Origin: Flavobacteriales bacterium
GTDB lineage: Bacteria > Bacteroidota > Bacteroidia > Flavobacteriales_F > PHOS-HE28
Direction: 5' to 3'
NCBI GenBank assembly: GCA_023382455.1
Contig: JAHDVX010000015.1
Coordinates: 25,309 to 78,006 of the forward strand
DNA length: 52,698 nucleotides
The position numbers and the translations under genes were made by a program. Positions 24,825 to 32,589 of this stretch are shown here, in pieces. Position 1 is the stretch's first letter, and each line of letters opens with the position of its first letter. The notes beneath the pieces are model-generated. The model was not told the DNA's origin, did not search any database, and saw nothing but the letters and a program-made list of their open reading frames with translations.

Positions 24825-25433
24825 TTATTTGGCCGCCGCGTAGCGACGTGCCACCGCTGCCCAGTTCACCACGTTCCACCAGGCCTTGAGGTAATCCGGC
24901 CGGCGATTCTGGTAGTGGAGGTAGTAGGCATGTTCCCACACGTCCACCCCGAGAATGGGCGTGCCGTCGCAGCCCATGCCGGGCATCAACGGATTGTCCT
25001 GGTTTGCGGTGGAGCAAACCTCCAGCTTGCCGCCCTTGAGGGTGGCCAGCCAAGCCCAACCGCTGCCGAAACGGGTGGCCGCAGCCTGTGCAAACTTCTC
25101 CTGGAACGCCTCGAAGCTGCCGAAGTCGCGCGTGATGGCATCGGCCAGCTCACCGGTGGGCTTGCCGCCCGCATTGGGGCCCATCACGCTCCAGAACAGG
25201 CTGTGGTTGTAGTGGCCGCCGCCGTTGTTGCGTACGGCCATGTTCGTCATGTCCAACCCCTTCAGGACCTCCTCGATCGACTTGCCCTCCAACGGGGTTC
25301 CCTCGATGGCCTTGTTCAGGTTGGTCACATAGCCTTGGTGGTGCTTACCATGGTGGATCTCCATGGTCCGGGTATCGATATGAGGCTCCAACGCATCGAA
25401 GGCGTACGGGAGCGGCGGGAGTTCAAATGCCAT
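24825..25433 (-). CDS. sod: Superoxide dismutase [Fe/Mn]
   Basis: 202 residues. Metal ligands are His27 ([13 protein letters not shown]), His76 ([11 protein letters not shown]), Asp163 and His167 ([21 protein letters not shown]), the invariant pattern of the Fe/Mn family. GSGWAWL and ANQDNPLM complete the C-terminal domain. It removes superoxide in the cytoplasm; Fe versus Mn preference cannot be read with confidence. It is a single gene, with a degenerate TAAATTGC box about 40 bases upstream. Confidence 0.95.
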   Translation of the reverse strand: MAFELPPLPYAFDALEPHIDTRTMEIHHGKHHQGYVTNLNKAIEGTPLEGKSIEEVLKGLDMTNMAVRNNGGGHYNHSLFWSVMGPNAGGKPTGELADAITRDFGSFEAFQEKFAQAAATRFGSGWAWLATLKGGKLEVCSTANQDNPLMPGMGCDGTPILGVDVWEHAYYLHYQNRRPDYLKAWWNVVNWAAVARRYAAAK

Positions 25434-25524
25434 TTTGGTACGTTGTTTTTAACGGTTCTGCCGATCGAGGGCGCAATTTAGCCGATAGGATTAACATTCT
25501 TTTCCAAGGAATGATGCTCCTGTA

Positions 25525-25532
25525 TACATTTG
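25525..25532 (+). promoter_or_regulatory. -7 box (TACATTTG) upstream of the Ala-rich lipoprotein
   Basis: Exact TAnnTTTG, 29 bases before the ATG at 25562. The -33 region (ATTCTTTTCC) is only weakly similar to TTTG. Confidence 0.5.
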
Positions 25533-25561
25533 CGCCCACTTTCACCAAATAAACAACAAGG

Positions 25562-25822
25562 ATGATCAGGAAGTTCGCGATGCTCGCAACCGCCGCAGCC
25601 CTCTTCGTAGCCTGCGGGAGCAATGTAGAGGAACAGGCTGCCGATACGATGGATGCCGCCACGGAGACCGCCACCCAGGCTGTTGACCAGGCCCAGACCA
25701 CCGTGCAGGATGCCGCTGCCGCCGTTGACAGCACCGTCAACGCTGCTGTGGACACCGCCAAGCAGGCTGCCGCCGATGCGGTTGACCAAGCTGCTGCCGC
25801 TGCCAAGGAAGCCGTGAAGTAA
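25562..25822 (+). CDS. Alanine-rich amphipathic lipoprotein
   Basis: 86 residues. The lipobox is ALFVACGSN (Cys18). The mature part is almost one continuous helix built from A, T, Q, D and V, with an approximate 11-residue rhythm (DAATETATQAV, DQAQTTVQDAA, DSTVNAAVDTA, DAVDQAAAAAK), reminiscent of apolipoprotein, LEA or YtxH-type stress proteins. A lipid-anchored helix of this kind could bridge membrane and periplasm, but the function is unknown. It has its own promoter box and a strong terminator, so it is a monocistronic, possibly highly expressed gene. Confidence 0.8.
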   Translation: MIRKFAMLATAAALFVACGSNVEEQAADTMDAATETATQAVDQAQTTVQDAAAAVDSTVNAAVDTAKQAAADAVDQAAAAAKEAVK

Positions 25823-25841
25823 GCTAATCTTGAACGAGAAA

Positions 25842-25871
25842 GAAGGGGGCCGAAAGGCCCCTTTTCTTTTT
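25842..25871 (+). terminator. Rho-independent terminator after the Ala-rich lipoprotein
   Basis: GGGGCC-GAAA-GGCCCC (25846-25861), a stable stem with a GNRA-type tetraloop, followed by TTTTCTTTTT. It lies about 20 bases after the stop codon. Confidence 0.9.
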
Positions 25872-25939
25872 CCCATCCCTGCAATCCCTGCCACTCAGCT
25901 GCTGGCAAAAGGACACTGCGGAATTGCTTCCGCCCGGTG

Positions 25940-27568
25940 TCAGGGCATTCCGTTGTGCAAGGCCTCCTTGGAACTGCCGTAAATGCGGTCGCTCCCCAGC
26001 AGAACGCGGTAGAAGCCGCCATCACCCCAAATGTTGCGGGCAATGCCGGCCTTCAGGCGGATGGCGATGAGCTCCGCGGAGAGCTTCGCCCCGGCCGGAT
26101 CGTAGGCTACGCCCAACTCCCTGGCCACGACGGCCAGTCCCTCCATCTGTGCCGGGGTGATGCGGTACTCGGCATTGAACCGCTCCGGGCTACCGTACCG
26201 GGCCAGGCTGGACCGCTGCGCATCTGCCACGTCGAACGCATACCGGTTGATGGAACCGGAGAAGAAGAGCTCGCTGAGGTAGGTGGAGTTGTCGGTGGTA
26301 TCGGCAGGCACGAACAGGTCCGGCATGATACCACCACCACCATAGACCGTGCGGCCTTTGAGCGTGGTATAAGCCTCGGAAGAATCCAGTCGGATGCTGT
26401 CGACGTTCACCATCTCCCCGTGGAGGTACCGGGCTTCCAGGTCATCATCATAGGCAATGCCGTGGCCGTAGGGCCTCTGGATGCACCGGCCACTGGGGGT
26501 GTAGTAGCGGGCGGTGGTAAGCCGCACGGCACTGTTGTCCCGCAAGTTGATCTGCTCCTGCACCAGGCCCTTTCCGAAGGAGCGCCTGCCCACGATGATG
26601 CCCCGGTCATTGTCCTGCACGGCCCCCGCCACGATCTCACTCGCCGAAGCTGAGCTCTCATCGATCAGCACCGCCAGGGGCATGTCCACCAATGTGCCGT
26701 TCCCATCGGCCTTGAAATCCTGCCGGGGTGAGGATCGCCCTTGGGTGTACACGATCTCGCTGCCCGAAGGCAGCAATTCCTCGCAGATGCCGATGGCCGC
26801 GTTGAGGTAACCGCCCCCGTTGCCGCGCAGGTCGAGGACCAGGCGCTTCATGCCTTGCGCTTTCAGGTCGGCGGTGGCCTTGAGGAACTCATCGTACGTG
26901 GTACGGGCGAACCGGGAAAGCTTCACATAGCCCGTGCTGTCATCATCCAACAAGGCCACCGCCAGGCTGTTGATGGGTATGGGCCCGCGCGTGATGGTGA
27001 CATCGAAGGGTTTCTGGCCGTTGCGCACCACCCCCACCGTGACCTTGGTGCCCGCAGGGCCCCGCAGGGTCTTCATCACCAGCTCATTGGTGACACCCAC
27101 CCCGACCAGGCTCACGGTATCCGCGTGCACCAGGCGGTCGCCCGCCCGGATACCGAGCGCGGCGCTGGGGCCACCGTCGATGGTGGCCACCACCACGATG
27201 GTGTCCCGTTGGATGCTGAACTCCACGCCAATGCCCATGAAGGACCCTTCCAGCGGTTCCTCGGCCGCGCTCAGTTCCTCGGCGCTGATGTAATAGCTGT
27301 GCGGGTCGAGCTGCTGGAGCATGTACTGCAGCACATCATCCACCAACTTGCCCTCCTGCACGGTGTCCACATACTGCTGCTCCACCAGGTCCAGCACGCG
27401 CTGCAGCTTGGTACCGGGGTTGTTCCGGCGGGCATCGAACAAGGCCGGGCCGCCTTCACCTGTACCGCCCAGGCGCGCACCAAGCAGGAAGCCTGCCGCC
27501 AAGGCCACGCCCAGCAACAACGGCAGGAGAACTGCACGGGTACGCGATCGTTCGTGGCCGGTGTTCAC
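25940..27568 (-). CDS. S41-family C-terminal processing peptidase (CtpA-like)
   Basis: 542 residues. An N-terminal membrane anchor (VLLPLLLGVALAAGFLLGARLGG) places the rest in the periplasm. Helical lead LVEQQYVDTVQEGKLVDDVLQYMLQQLDPHSYYI, PDZ domain with GIRAGDRLVHADTVSLVGVG, then the protease core: LVLDLRGNGGGYLNAAI, nucleophile Ser in LIDESSASASEIVAGAVQD, and the catalytic Lys in SFGKGLVQ. A later ARYYTPSGRCIQRPYG is the typical Bacteroidota continuation. A paralogue lies at 42252. The gene overlaps the dCMP deaminase gene by four bases, an arrangement that I recall from flavobacteria. Confidence 0.94.
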   Translation of the reverse strand: MNTGHERSRTRAVLLPLLLGVALAAGFLLGARLGGTGEGGPALFDARRNNPGTKLQRVLDLVEQQYVDTVQEGKLVDDVLQYMLQQLDPHSYYISAEELSAAEEPLEGSFMGIGVEFSIQRDTIVVVATIDGGPSAALGIRAGDRLVHADTVSLVGVGVTNELVMKTLRGPAGTKVTVGVVRNGQKPFDVTITRGPIPINSLAVALLDDDSTGYVKLSRFARTTYDEFLKATADLKAQGMKRLVLDLRGNGGGYLNAAIGICEELLPSGSEIVYTQGRSSPRQDFKADGNGTLVDMPLAVLIDESSASASEIVAGAVQDNDRGIIVGRRSFGKGLVQEQINLRDNSAVRLTTARYYTPSGRCIQRPYGHGIAYDDDLEARYLHGEMVNVDSIRLDSSEAYTTLKGRTVYGGGGIMPDLFVPADTTDNSTYLSELFFSGSINRYAFDVADAQRSSLARYGSPERFNAEYRITPAQMEGLAVVARELGVAYDPAGAKLSAELIAIRLKAGIARNIWGDGGFYRVLLGSDRIYGSSKEALHNGMP

Positions 27569-28014
27569 GTGAGGTGGATCTGGTGGATGAGCACACCCCC
27601 TTTGGCCAGCAGGTCCAACCCCGCGGTGTCCTTGTAAGCCGAGAGATAGACCAGGCGCTTGATGCCGGCTTGGAGGACCAGCTTGCTGCAGTCCTTGCAG
27701 GGGGAATGGGTGAGATACAGCGTGGCGCCTTTCGCATTGTTGGTGCTGCGCGCCACTTTCATGATGGCATTGGCCTCGGCGTGGAGCACGTACCAGAGGG
27801 TAAGGCCCTGCTCATCCTCGCAGTTGTTCGGAAAGCCCGACGGGGTGCCGTTGTACCCGTCGCTGATCACCATGCCGTCCTTCACCAGCAAGGCGCCCAC
27901 CTTCTTCCGGGTGCAGTGGCTGAGCTTGGCCCATTCCATGGCCATGCGCATGTAGGCACGGTCATAACGTTCCTGCTTGGCAGGGTCGGCGTAGGTCAGT
28001 GTGTCCTTCTGCAT
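27565..28014 (-). CDS. dCMP deaminase family protein (ComEB-like)
   Basis: 149 residues from ATG 28014 (MQKDTLTYADPAKQERYD). Cytidine-deaminase-fold zinc site: His78 and Glu80 in VLHAEANAIMKVARS, Cys106 and Cys109 in HSPCKDCSKLVLQAGI. N-terminal YMRMAMEWAKLSHCTRKKVGALLVKDG and YNGTPSGFPNNCED are characteristic of the dCMP deaminase group, which supplies dUMP for thymidylate synthesis. Longer readings to 28122 run into the tRNA gene and are not credible. It is coupled to the S41 protease by an ATGA-type overlap. Confidence 0.93.
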   Translation of the reverse strand: MQKDTLTYADPAKQERYDRAYMRMAMEWAKLSHCTRKKVGALLVKDGMVISDGYNGTPSGFPNNCEDEQGLTLWYVLHAEANAIMKVARSTNNAKGATLYLTHSPCKDCSKLVLQAGIKRLVYLSAYKDTAGLDLLAKGGVLIHQIHLT

Positions 28015-28080
28015 CGGCCGTATCGGCGCGGTACCGATGGACCGCCGCCTTGGTCGGCCGCTCCGGTGCCGGCCGGCTGC

Positions 28081-28165
28081 TGGTACCCAGGGCGGGACTC
28101 GAACCCGCATGAATTGCTTCACTGGTGTTTGAGACCAGCGCGTCTACCGATTCCGCCACCTGGGT
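28081..28165 (-). tRNA. tRNA-Leu (anticodon CAA)
   Basis: 85 bases including an encoded CCA (28083-28081 on the minus strand). Acceptor stem ACCCAGG/CCTGGGT, D-arm GGCGGAATCGGTAGACGC, anticodon stem CTGGT/ACCAG with loop CTCAAAC, giving CAA (reads UUG), a long variable arm (TGAAGCAATTCA) typical of class II Leu tRNAs, and a T-arm GCGGGTTCGAGTCCCGC. A TAACTTCG box at 28180-28187 on the minus strand is a likely -7 element 14 bases upstream. Confidence 0.95.
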
Positions 28166-28179
28166 AGGTGTAGGGGTCG

Positions 28180-28187
28180 CGAAGTTA
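28180..28187 (-). promoter_or_regulatory. -7-like box (TAACTTCG) of tRNA-Leu
   Basis: Minus-strand TAACTTCG, one mismatch from TAnnTTTG, 14 bases before the mature 5' end of the tRNA. A TTCG about 10 bases further upstream is too close to be a -33 element. Confidence 0.4.
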
Positions 28188-28216
28188 AACGCGAATTGCC
28201 TTCCGGCCGACCTGCA

Positions 28217-28224
28217 TACCTTCG
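28217..28224 (+). promoter_or_regulatory. -7-like box (TACCTTCG) 4 bases before the DUF6922 ATG
   Basis: TACCTTCG, then CTGC, then the ATG at 28229. It has the same four-base spacing as other genes here, which predicts a leaderless mRNA for the toxin-like pair. Confidence 0.5.
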
Positions 28225-28228
28225 CTGC

Positions 28229-28528
28229 ATGCCCAAGCCATGGCCCGCGCTGGACCGCCGCATCTTTTGGGATGTGGACTACGACCGCATGGACCTGGAC
28301 GCCAAGTGGCGCTTCGTGATCGAACGGGTGTTCGAGCGGGGCGATGTGGAGGATATCCGCCAATGCCGCCGGTACTACGGCGACGACAAGGTGAAACAAG
28401 CGTTGCTGGAAGCGAAGTTCCTGCCTGAGCATCGCCTTCATTTGGCCAGCGCCGTGATCCATGAACCTTTGGAGAAGTTCCGATGCTACACCTTGAGGCG
28501 CTCCCAGCCGGAACTCTTCCCGTATTAG
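28229..28528 (+). CDS. DUF6922-like protein, putative partner of the AbiEii-type gene
   Basis: 99 residues from ATG 28229 (MPKPWPALDRRIFWDVDYDRM). The phrases RIFWDVDYDRMDLDAKWRFVIERVFERGDVEDI and RRYYGDDKVKQALLEAKFLP identify the small DUF6922-type antitoxin-like proteins that precede AbiEii-type nucleotidyltransferases in Bacteroidota, as far as I recall. It lacks a recognisable DNA-binding motif. It overlaps the next gene by 46 bases, so their translation is coupled. An antitoxin function is inferred from context only. Confidence 0.75.
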   Translation: MPKPWPALDRRIFWDVDYDRMDLDAKWRFVIERVFERGDVEDIRQCRRYYGDDKVKQALLEAKFLPEHRLHLASAVIHEPLEKFRCYTLRRSQPELFPY

Positions 28529-29109
28529 AGCGGCTGATGGGGCTGCCTGCATTGAGCGGGCACGCGCTTGTCGGTGGCACCGCGCTGGCACTGCGATACG
28601 GCCACAGGCTCTCCGTGGACCTCGATCTTTTCGCCTCCGAGCAGGATCACGATGCGCTCCAGGCCGCACTGGTCACCGAGTTCGGTAGCACCCTCCAGTA
28701 CGAACCGGGTAGGGGACGTTCCATTGGTCTCTTCTGCTACATCAACGGGGTCAAGGTCGATATCGTGAAGTACCCCCACCCCCTCATCACCCCCCTCGAA
28801 ACCTTTGGAACAGTGCGCATGGTAGGCGATGCGGATGTAGGCGCCATGAAAATCCAGGCCCTCCTTGGCCGAGGGAAGAAGAAGGACTTCTGGGACCTGG
28901 CCGTGCTACTACAGCACCACGGCCTGGATGATATCATCGCTTGGCATGAGCGGAAATACCCAAGCCAACTACTGGCCATCAGCATACCGAGCGCCATCAC
29001 GTACTTCACCGATGCCGAAGAGAGCGAGGATCCCATCAGCCTGCAAGGGCAGACTTGGGAAGGGGTAAAGGATTCGATCCGGAAGGCGGTGAGCGACTAT
29101 CTGCGGTAG
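28483..29109 (+). CDS. AbiEii-type nucleotidyltransferase (toxin-like)
   Basis: 208 residues. The nucleotidyltransferase signature is LVGGTALALRYGHRLSVDLDLF, with the GG, HR, S and DxDLF residues of the AbiEii/MenA superfamily. FCYINGVKVDIVKYPHPL holds the third Asp of the active site, and VGAMKIQALLGRGKKKDFWDLAVLL is the usual helical lid region. Members of this group add nucleotides to tRNA 3' ends and act as toxins or in abortive phage infection. The upstream overlapping partner is DUF6922-like. The gene converges with glyS with two bases between stops. Confidence 0.88.
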   Translation: MLHLEALPAGTLPVLERLMGLPALSGHALVGGTALALRYGHRLSVDLDLFASEQDHDALQAALVTEFGSTLQYEPGRGRSIGLFCYINGVKVDIVKYPHPLITPLETFGTVRMVGDADVGAMKIQALLGRGKKKDFWDLAVLLQHHGLDDIIAWHERKYPSQLLAISIPSAITYFTDAEESEDPISLQGQTWEGVKDSIRKAVSDYLR

Positions 29110-29111
29110 CC

Positions 29112-30653
29112 TCACAACTGCTTCAGCAGCCCCCTCATATCCACTTTTTCGCCCACGATGCGGGGCAGTTCGGCGATGGTCACGCGCTCCTGCGCCATGC
29201 TGTCGCGCTCGCGGATGGTCACGGTGTCGGTGGTGAGCGTCTCGTGGTCCACGGTGATGCAATAGGGTGTGCCGATCGCATCCTGACGCCGGTACCGCTT
29301 GCCGATGCTGTCCTTGTCGTCGTACTGGCAGCTGTGGTCCAACTTCAGTGTGTCGATGATCGCGCGCGCCTTCTCGGGCAGCCCATCCTTCTTGATCAGC
29401 GGCAGCACGGCCACTTTCACCGGAGCCAGCGGCGCGGGGATGCGCAGCACGTCACGCGTTTCGCCGTTGGGCAGCTGCTCCACCTGGAAGGCCGCGCTGA
29501 GCACGGCGAGGAACATGCGGTCCAGGCCGATGGAGGTTTCCACCACGTAGGGCACGTAGCTCTCGTTGGTCTCGGTATCGAAGTAGCGCAGCTTCTTGCC
29601 GCTGTACTTCTCGTGGTTGCCCAGGTCGAAGTCGGTGCGGCTGTGGATGCCCTCGAGCTCCTTGAAGCCCATGGGGAAGCGGAACTCGATGTCGCAGGCG
29701 GCGTTGGCGTAGTGCGCCAGCTTGATGTGGTCGTGGAAGCGGTAATTCTCCTCGGGCAGGCCCAGCGCCTTGTGCCAGGCGATGCGCTTCTCCTTCCACG
29801 TGTTGTACCACTCCATCTCGGTGCCGGGCTTCACGAAGAACTGCATCTCCATCTGCTCGAACTCGCGCATGCGGAAGATGAACTGCCGCGCCACGATCTC
29901 GTTGCGGAAGGCCTTACCGGTCTGCGCGATGCCGAAGGGGATCTTCATGCGCGCGCTCTTCTGCACGTTGAGGAAGTTCACGAAGATGCCCTGGGCGGTC
30001 TCGGGCCGCAGGTAGATGGTGCTGCTCTCGCCGCTCACGCTGCCCAGCTCGGTGGCGAACATCAGGTTGAACTGCCGCACCTCGGTCCAGTTGGCGGTAC
30101 CGCTGACGGGGCATTTGATCTCCTCATCGAGGATGAGTTGGCGCAGCGCCACCAGGTCGTTGGCCTCGAGCGCGGCCTTCATGCGGCCCTCCACGGCGTC
30201 GATGCGCTCCTGGGCGCGCTTCACGTTGGGATTGGTGGCGCGGAACTGGGCCTCGTCGAAGGCCGCGCCGAACTTCTTGCGGCCCTTCTCCACCTCCTTC
30301 TCGATCTTGTCGGCGTACTTGGCGATGTGCTCTTCGAGGAGCACGTCCGCGCGGTAGCGCTTCTTGCTGTCCTTGTTGTCGATCAGCGGATCGTTGAAGG
30401 CGTCCACGTGGCCGCTGGCCTTCCAGGTGGTGGGGTGCATGAAGATGGCCGCGTCCAGGCCCACGATGTTCTCGTTGAGCTTGGTCATGGCCTCCCACCA
30501 GTAGCGGCGGATGTTGTTCTTGAGCTCCACGCCGTAGGGGCCGTAGTCGTAGGTGGCGCTCAGGCCGTCGTAGATCTCGCTGCTGGGGAACACGTAGCCA
30601 TACTCCTTGGCATGGCCGATGAGGGTCTTAAGCTTGTCTTCGTTGGTGCTCAT
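29112..30653 (-). CDS. glyS: Glycyl-tRNA synthetase (homodimeric class II)
   Basis: 513 residues from ATG 30653 (MSTNEDKLKTLIGHAKEYG), normal for the eukaryote-like alpha2 type used by Bacteroidota. Motif 1 region FVFPSSEIYDGL..YDYGPYGVELKNN, the insertion FIMHPTTWKASGHVDAFNDPL, motif 2 YLRPETAQGIFVNF...PFGIAQTGKAFRNEI, motif 3 VVETSIGLDRMFLAVL, and an anticodon-binding domain starting APVKVAVLPLIKK. A TACCTTCG box about 50 bases upstream may be its promoter. The open frame beyond 30653 is repeat DNA. Confidence 0.96.
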   Translation of the reverse strand: MSTNEDKLKTLIGHAKEYGYVFPSSEIYDGLSATYDYGPYGVELKNNIRRYWWEAMTKLNENIVGLDAAIFMHPTTWKASGHVDAFNDPLIDNKDSKKRYRADVLLEEHIAKYADKIEKEVEKGRKKFGAAFDEAQFRATNPNVKRAQERIDAVEGRMKAALEANDLVALRQLILDEEIKCPVSGTANWTEVRQFNLMFATELGSVSGESSTIYLRPETAQGIFVNFLNVQKSARMKIPFGIAQTGKAFRNEIVARQFIFRMREFEQMEMQFFVKPGTEMEWYNTWKEKRIAWHKALGLPEENYRFHDHIKLAHYANAACDIEFRFPMGFKELEGIHSRTDFDLGNHEKYSGKKLRYFDTETNESYVPYVVETSIGLDRMFLAVLSAAFQVEQLPNGETRDVLRIPAPLAPVKVAVLPLIKKDGLPEKARAIIDTLKLDHSCQYDDKDSIGKRYRRQDAIGTPYCITVDHETLTTDTVTIRERDSMAQERVTIAELPRIVGEKVDMRGLLKQL

Positions 30654-30723
30654 GAGGGTTCGTCTACGTCCTGGAATGCTGCGACGTGGCGGGGCGCGAA
30701 GGTAGGTTGGAGCGGGGTAGGGC

Positions 30724-30806
30724 CACGAGCCTTGAGCTGCGAGCTGTGAGCCACGAGCCATAAGCCATAAGCCACAAGCTTCAAGCCCCAAGTCGCAAGC
30801 TTGGGC
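30724..30806. repeat. AAGCCATAAGCC-type repeat array, left of the four-helix gene
   Basis: A purine-rich run of 8-9-base units (GAGCTGC GAGCTGTGAGCC ACGAGCC ATAAGCC ATAAGCC ACAAGCTTC AAGCCCC AAGTCGC AAGCTTGG). TAAGCCACAAGCTTCAAGC at 30768-30786 recurs in inverted orientation at 31230-31248 with one mismatch. Confidence 0.85.
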
Positions 30807-30810
30807 ATGG

Positions 30811-31167
30811 TCACCGTGACTTTAGCTTGGCCATGAAGCCTTGGAGCATCCGTTGTTGTTCCTGCACGGCGGTCAGGACCTGTGCGGCTTCCTTTTGTGG
30901 TGCCCATTTCCTTCGTTGGAGCACAAGCGTTTGCGTTTCAAGTTCAAAGGTTGAGCCCAAGGCCATTTCCATGAAACGGTACTTGTCCTTTTCGCTGCGA
31001 CGCGAATTGCCTTCCGCAATGTTGGAAACGATCGAGATCGCGGCGCGTGTTGACTGGCCCTTCAACTCGGCCACCTTCTGCCAAGGCAGTTCCTCATACA
31101 TATCGAAAACGAGGTCGGTGATGTCCATTGCCTTTTGCCAGATGAGCAGCTTTTTGAAGTCCTTCAT
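30811..31167 (-). CDS. Four-helix-bundle protein (23S rRNA intervening-sequence family)
   Basis: 118 residues. Opening FKKLLIWQKAMDITDLVFDMY is diagnostic of the S23/IVS four-helix-bundle family, followed by ELKGQSTRAAISIVSNIAEGNSRRSEKDKYRFMEMALGSTFELETQ. Relatives were first seen in intervening sequences of Leptospira 23S rRNA genes, and others are accessory proteins of diversity-generating retroelements (Avd); most are stand-alone genes of unknown role. Here the gene is framed on both sides by inverted AAGCC-type arrays, as if the gene and the repeats form one unit. A TACCTTCC box and a CGTATC-GTT-GATACG hairpin (31192-31206) precede it. Confidence 0.9.
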   Translation of the reverse strand: MKDFKKLLIWQKAMDITDLVFDMYEELPWQKVAELKGQSTRAAISIVSNIAEGNSRRSEKDKYRFMEMALGSTFELETQTLVLQRRKWAPQKEAAQVLTAVQEQQRMLQGFMAKLKSR

Positions 31168-31191
31168 GGTGTGGTTTTCGGGAAGGTATAG

Positions 31192-31206
31192 CGTATCGTT
31201 GATACG
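31192..31206. repeat. Short hairpin upstream of the four-helix gene
   Basis: CGTATC-GTT-GATACG, six perfect base pairs with a three-base loop, between the gene start at 31167 and the right repeat array. Confidence 0.4.
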
Positions 31207-31217
31207 TGGGCCACAGC

Positions 31218-31260
31218 CGAAAGCGCCAAGCTTGAGGCTTGTGGCTTAGGGCTTGAAACT
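31218..31260. repeat. AAGCC-type repeat array, right of the four-helix gene (inverted)
   Basis: CCAAGCTTGAGGCTTGTGGCTTAGGGCTTGAA, the reverse-complement orientation of the left array. GCTTGAGGCTTGTGGCTTA (31230-31248) pairs with 30768-30786 at 18 of 19 positions, and CCAAGCTTG is also mirrored at 30796-30804. Confidence 0.85.
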
Positions 31261-31268
31261 CACGGCCG

Positions 31269-31276
31269 TACTTTCG
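31269..31276 (+). promoter_or_regulatory. -7-like box (TACTTTCG) 4 bases before the DUF3109 ATG
   Basis: TACTTTCG, then CGGC, then ATG 31281. One mismatch from TAnnTTTG; same spacing as seven other genes. Confidence 0.5.
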
Positions 31277-31280
31277 CGGC

Positions 31281-31889
31281 ATGATCGAACACCGCGGCAC
31301 CCTGATCAGCGAGGAGCTTTTCGAAAAGCGCTTCGTCTGCAACCTGGATGCGTGCAAGGGCGCGTGTTGCGAGGTGGGCGATAGCGGTGCACCGCTGGAG
31401 CCGGAGGAGGCCAAATTGATCGACCAGCACTATGCGGCCATTGAGCCGTACATGACGGCGCGCGGCCGGAAGTCGGTGAAGGAGCAGGGCTGCACAAGCG
31501 TGGTGGACCTGGACGGCGAGCTGGTGACGCCCATCGTGCAGGAGTACGCCGAATGCGTGTACGCCAAGAAGGATGCGAAGGGCGTCTGGAAATGTGGCAT
31601 CGAGCAGGCGTACCACGACGGCAAGATCCCCTTCAACAAGCCCAAGAGCTGCCACCTCTATCCCATCCGCGTCACCAAGCTGAAGTTCCACGATGCGCTG
31701 AACTACCACCAATGGGAGATCTGCGCGCCGGCCTGCACGCTGGGCGAGCAGCTGGGCGTGCCCACCTTCCGCTTTCTGAAGGATGCGCTGACGCGCGTGT
31801 ACGGCGCGAAGTGGTACGACAGGCTGGAGGAAATCTACGCCGAGTGGCTGAAACAGAAGGAGCCGGCCGGGAGGAAGTTGGTGAAGTGA
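31281..31889 (+). CDS. DUF3109 family protein, probable metal-binding
   Basis: 202 residues, normal for DUF3109. A cysteine-rich N-terminus (CNLDACKGACCEVG, with later Cys in EQGCTS, EYAECVY and WKCGIE) and a second set in NKPKSCHLYPIRV and EICAPACTLG suggest a bound metal or Fe-S cluster, related to the YkgJ/UPF0153 zinc- or iron-chelating group. No signal peptide. The function is not established to my knowledge. It lies alone, right after the repeat array. Confidence 0.88.
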   Translation: MIEHRGTLISEELFEKRFVCNLDACKGACCEVGDSGAPLEPEEAKLIDQHYAAIEPYMTARGRKSVKEQGCTSVVDLDGELVTPIVQEYAECVYAKKDAKGVWKCGIEQAYHDGKIPFNKPKSCHLYPIRVTKLKFHDALNYHQWEICAPACTLGEQLGVPTFRFLKDALTRVYGAKWYDRLEEIYAEWLKQKEPAGRKLVK

Positions 31890-31960
31890 TCCCGCGTCAC
31901 TCGTCCGCCAATTCCGACCCGGGCGCAGGCATCGGGGGTTGGCAGTGATCCCCCCAGGTC

Positions 31961-32317
31961 TCAGTGCTTCACAGTGGCACCGTATGGCCACGGAATGCCC
32001 GTGACCACCGTACGGCCATTGGAGCCAGGCGCCGTGGCACAGGCCACCATGGTGCCTCCGGGGCAAATGTTCCAATGGACATCTACCTCTTGCAGATCGC
32101 GGCCGAAGGAGATGGAGCTTTCCAGCGCATGCGACCGCAGGGCCACGTAGAGCGCGCACGTGTGCTGCTCCACGTCGAAGGCCAAGGGGTCCAACGGATG
32201 ACCGACCTGTGGTTGTGCCAACCGCATCCCCTGCAATTCCACCAGCGTGATCCGACCCTCTTTGGAGCCGCATGCACACAGGACAACAACGAAGGACAGG
32301 AACAATGGTCTTGCCAT
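31961..32317 (-). CDS. Small lipoprotein, unknown function
   Basis: 118 residues from ATG 32317 (MARPLFLSFVVVLCACGSK), with lipobox VLCAC giving Cys16 as anchor. The mature part has two Cys (QHTCALYVALR and WNICPGGTMVACA make three in all) and ends GIPWPYGATVKH. No family recognised. It is convergent with DUF3109 and divergent from the secreted protein at 32590. Confidence 0.65.
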   Translation of the reverse strand: MARPLFLSFVVVLCACGSKEGRITLVELQGMRLAQPQVGHPLDPLAFDVEQHTCALYVALRSHALESSISFGRDLQEVDVHWNICPGGTMVACATAPGSNGRTVVTGIPWPYGATVKH

Positions 32318-32489
32318 TGGGAAAGTGGATCTGAAACGTGAATGTCGCGTAAAAACCAATGCTCAAATCGGCTGTGGTGAACATTAACAATGCGGCATGT
32401 CATTGCCCCCGGGTTGATCGGGCACCCGACAGGGAAATGATCGCCATGCCCCACTGCCAAAAGGGAAAAAACTTCCGCAATGGCCCTTG

Positions 32490-32518
32490 TTGCCTGGCTA
32501 TGCCACCACCTAAATTTG
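32490..32518 (+). promoter_or_regulatory. Bacteroidota promoter (TTG-N18-TAAATTTG)
   Basis: TTG at 32490-32492 and TAAATTTG at 32511-32518, 71 bases before the ATG at 32590. Both elements match, so this is a good candidate promoter of the secreted protein gene. Confidence 0.6.
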
Positions 32519-32589
32519 GTCGCTACATCCATGTAGCTGGTTGTGCATCACCACCAGAAACGCCTGAACCACCAACATCGAAATTGAAG

